DNA from: JBFKOL01 sp041628815 | GTDB lineage: Bacteria; Bacteroidota; Bacteroidia; Chitinophagales; Saprospiraceae | NCBI GenBank assembly: GCA_041628815.1 | Contig: JBFKOL010000065.1 | Location: 1 to 15,946 of the forward strand | Length of the DNA: 15,946 nucleotides | Direction of reading: 5' to 3' | Shown here: piece by piece, positions 14,448-15,946 of the stretch | How the letters are laid out: every line of letters starts with the position of its first letter | Position numbering within the stretch: the first letter of the stretch is position 1 | Notes under the pieces: model-generated | The model's input: only the letters and a program-made list of their open reading frames with translations | What the model was told of the DNA's origin: nothing | The model's database searches: none | Made by a program: the position numbers and the translations under genes

Positions 14448-15250
14448 GCTTCCTCCGAAACTGCGGCATGCTTTGGCAGATATAAGGTAATAGAACCCGC
14501 TTCAAAGGCTATATCGTCCAGGTGGCCCATCAGACGACGATCACCGGTGATTAAATGGGCGTGCATATGGGTTTCATGATGTGTAAAAATGCCCTTATGA
14601 TCGCTGGAATAAAAGCCAACTACATCAACATCGCGGTGACTAACGGGGTAGTTGATCTTACCCTGGTGTGCCTCTTCATGGCTGGTCACAGAAGACCCTG
14701 GGGGCAGATTGACGATGTGTACTGTGGCTTCTGCAACCTTACCTGACAGCCTGAAAACGAATGGTCCCCCTGCTTTTCTGGCATATCCGGCAACCATGGA
14801 CTCGAGCTCTTCAATTGAATTTACGGGTTTAGCTACCGGTAATTCATACCAGGAGTCTGAGTAGGTGTGTACAAAAAAGGGAGCCTTCGCATTGTAAGAT
14901 TTACCTATGAGCGCAACAGAGTCATTCAGCACCTTTGACACATAGGCTTCCCCATCGATGATGAGCAACTCGCCCATCAAAAATTCGAGCGGGCCCAGCC
15001 CGTACAATGCTTCCTTAACTTCAATACTGTCCAGGTGCAGCATTCCAAAAAGCCGACCTCCCTTAATGGTTTCTTCCATGGATCCCGTAACCACAACACC
15101 CGAAGAAATCTTACCGACACGGACACTTGCCGTGCCTCCTGCAGGGTCCGGCTTACAAGAGTTAAAACCAAAAAAGCTGACCGCGAACACAGCCAGCAAA
15201 TAATGCAAGGATGTATTGGCCAAGTACTTATTATCCATTTGAATCTTCAT
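14441..15250 (-). CDS. budA: acetolactate decarboxylase-like lipoprotein, C-terminus apparently frameshifted
   Basis: This 269-residue frame matches the alpha-acetolactate decarboxylase family, which converts 2-acetolactate to acetoin using zinc. The family core GELLIIDGEAYV includes E94. The zinc site is HMHAH with H230 and H232, followed by H243 in MGHLDD; spacings of 2 and 11 residues are those of the known ligands. The N-terminus is a lipoprotein signal, a hydrophobic stretch ending FNSC with C32 as the lipid-anchored cysteine, so the protein is probably attached outside the cytoplasm. Two oddities: the arginine expected in the VxTRTVP-like strand appears to be H178 (ATVHIVNLPP), and the chain stops soon after SITLYLP, where the family has about 25 more residues. 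The missing part seems to continue in the -1 frame. No acetolactate synthase gene is nearby. Activity is therefore uncertain, but the fold assignment is good. Confidence 0.8.
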   Translation of the reverse strand: MKIQMDNKYLANTSLHYLLAVFAVSFFGFNSCKPDPAGGTASVRVGKISSGVVVTGSMEETIKGGRLFGMLHLDSIEVKEALYGLGPLEFLMGELLIIDGEAYVSKVLNDSVALIGKSYNAKAPFFVHTYSDSWYELPVAKPVNSIEELESMVAGYARKAGGPFVFRLSGKVAEATVHIVNLPPGSSVTSHEEAHQGKINYPVSHRDVDVVGFYSSDHKGIFTHHETHMHAHLITGDRRLMGHLDDIAFEAGSITLYLPKHAAVSEEAN

Positions 15251-15433
15251 TACAGTCGAGTTGACATTTGGCGCTGCAAGTTACTCAAAAGGTGCCTTGA
15301 TGGGAATAGCATCCGCACGCTTCAATATGCGGTATTAGATCAGAACCCAAATCAACACAAGGTAATCGTATTATCCGTCGCTGCAACCCTTCCAGGACTT
15401 ATTGATTTTCTATTCAATGGACGAAAGCGTGCA

Positions 15434-15946
15434 CTATTTACCTACTTCAAACAACCAGCATACGGCCTCGAGAAAATGGCCTTTCCAGAATGCCTCGTTG
15501 TGTTCACCTTCAGGGTCGACGATCAACTGCATTGACCCTTCAGGATGACCCAGTTCTTGAAGATGGCTATACATCCTTGATGCCCCTTCCACCATTCCTT
15601 CTTCTTCCTTTTCACCCACCACCATAAAAAGTCTTGCACTATTTGCTGGAGGACGTTGGGATGTATATGTGAAGACAGCATCTGAATACCAGTAAGATGG
15701 TGAAAAGATGCCTGCTTTGCCGAATACTTCGGGATGCGCACAAATCGCATAATGTGTGATAAATCCTCCCAGCGAAGCCCCAAGAAGTGCCGTGTTGGCT
15801 GGGTCATCTTTGGTGCGGTACAGGCTGTCCATGTAGGGTTTGACGATATCAACGATGAATTGCACATACAACTCACCTTCGCCTTTTCCATATTGTTCAT
15901 GATCCCAGGGGCTCATTTCGTGCAGGCGTTTTTCTCTTCCATTATC
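15434..15946 (-). CDS. esterase, alpha/beta-hydrolase (enterochelin esterase-like), 5' end cut by window
   Basis: The frame stays open to the right edge, so the N-terminus is missing; 170 residues up to the stop at 15434 are visible. It belongs to the putative esterase family (esterase D and enterochelin esterase-like). The visible part starts DNGREKRLHEMSPWDHEQYG, a typical stretch before the nucleophile. The nucleophile elbow is GASLGG, the acidic residue probably lies in VVGEKEEE, and the catalytic histidine is in GEHNEAFW. The full-length family has about 270-400 residues. ATG 15916 lies inside the conserved region and is not a likely start. The 183-bp gap to the decarboxylase gene holds no recognisable element. 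Substrate is unknown; carboxylic esters such as acylated sugars or siderophores are common for the family. Confidence 0.88.
   Translation of the reverse strand, partial: DNGREKRLHEMSPWDHEQYGKGEGELYVQFIVDIVKPYMDSLYRTKDDPANTALLGASLGGFITHYAICAHPEVFGKAGIFSPSYWYSDAVFTYTSQRPPANSARLFMVVGEKEEEGMVEGASRMYSHLQELGHPEGSMQLIVDPEGEHNEAFWKGHFLEAVCWLFEVGK

Noticed and set aside
15035..15535. 166-codon plus-strand frame across the decarboxylase start and the gap before the esterase
   Set aside because: It is antisense to two recognised genes at its ends and has no family resemblance.

Overview
The window looks like a chromosomal segment of a member of the Bacteroidota, probably a free-living or environmental lineage. 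The signs are a clean Bacteroidota-type promoter (TTG, 19 nt, TAnnTTTG) before the ABC transporter gene, mostly weak or absent Shine-Dalgarno sequences, a NupG-type MFS permease close to a Tat-exported Gfo/Idh/MocA oxidoreductase, an acetolactate decarboxylase-type lipoprotein, and low-complexity arrays in the intergenic gaps. Lower-rank placement cannot be made from the sequence alone. There are no transposases, phage genes, CRISPR arrays, tRNAs or rRNAs.

Layout, left to right. (1) 1-574, minus: a YceI-family secreted protein cut by the window edge. (2) 746-1957, plus: a nucleoside:H+ symporter-like MFS permease, convergent with (3) 2201-3601, minus: a Tat-signal Gfo/Idh/MocA dehydrogenase. 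The gap between them holds a perfect 10-bp hairpin and a second imperfect one. (4) 3658-5526, minus: mnmG. (5) 5527-5772: a repeat-rich gap with a 7-bp-period array and a G-rich 8-bp tandem repeat able to form a G-quadruplex. (6) 5773-12001, minus: an acyl-CoA gene cluster. In transcription order it encodes a biotinyl-carboxyltransferase fusion, a large-type and a small-type acyl-CoA dehydrogenase, and acetoacetyl-CoA synthetase. (7) 12174-13979, plus: an MsbA-like ABC exporter divergent from the cluster. (8) 13980-14440: a long gap rich in degenerate 7-bp repeats. (9) 14441-15250, minus: an acetolactate decarboxylase-like lipoprotein whose C-terminus appears shifted out of frame. (10) 15434-15946, minus: an alpha/beta-hydrolase esterase whose N-terminus lies outside the window.

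The acyl-CoA cluster is the main metabolic unit. A heteromeric dehydrogenase would desaturate an acyl-CoA, the biotin-dependent carboxyltransferase would carboxylate an enoyl- or acyl-CoA, and acetoacetyl-CoA synthetase would re-activate free acetoacetate. That order resembles leucine/isovalerate or acyclic terpenoid catabolism through a 3-methylcrotonyl-type intermediate. The substrate is inference, because the biotin carboxylase, hydratase and lyase are not in the window.

The most unusual observations are the biotinyl-carboxyltransferase fusion without a biotin carboxylase domain, the apparent single-base frameshift at the end of the acetolactate decarboxylase gene, and a family of degenerate heptanucleotide arrays in four intergenic gaps, one of which also carries the G-rich octamer array. 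I saw no convincing evidence of a wholly new defence or mobile system.
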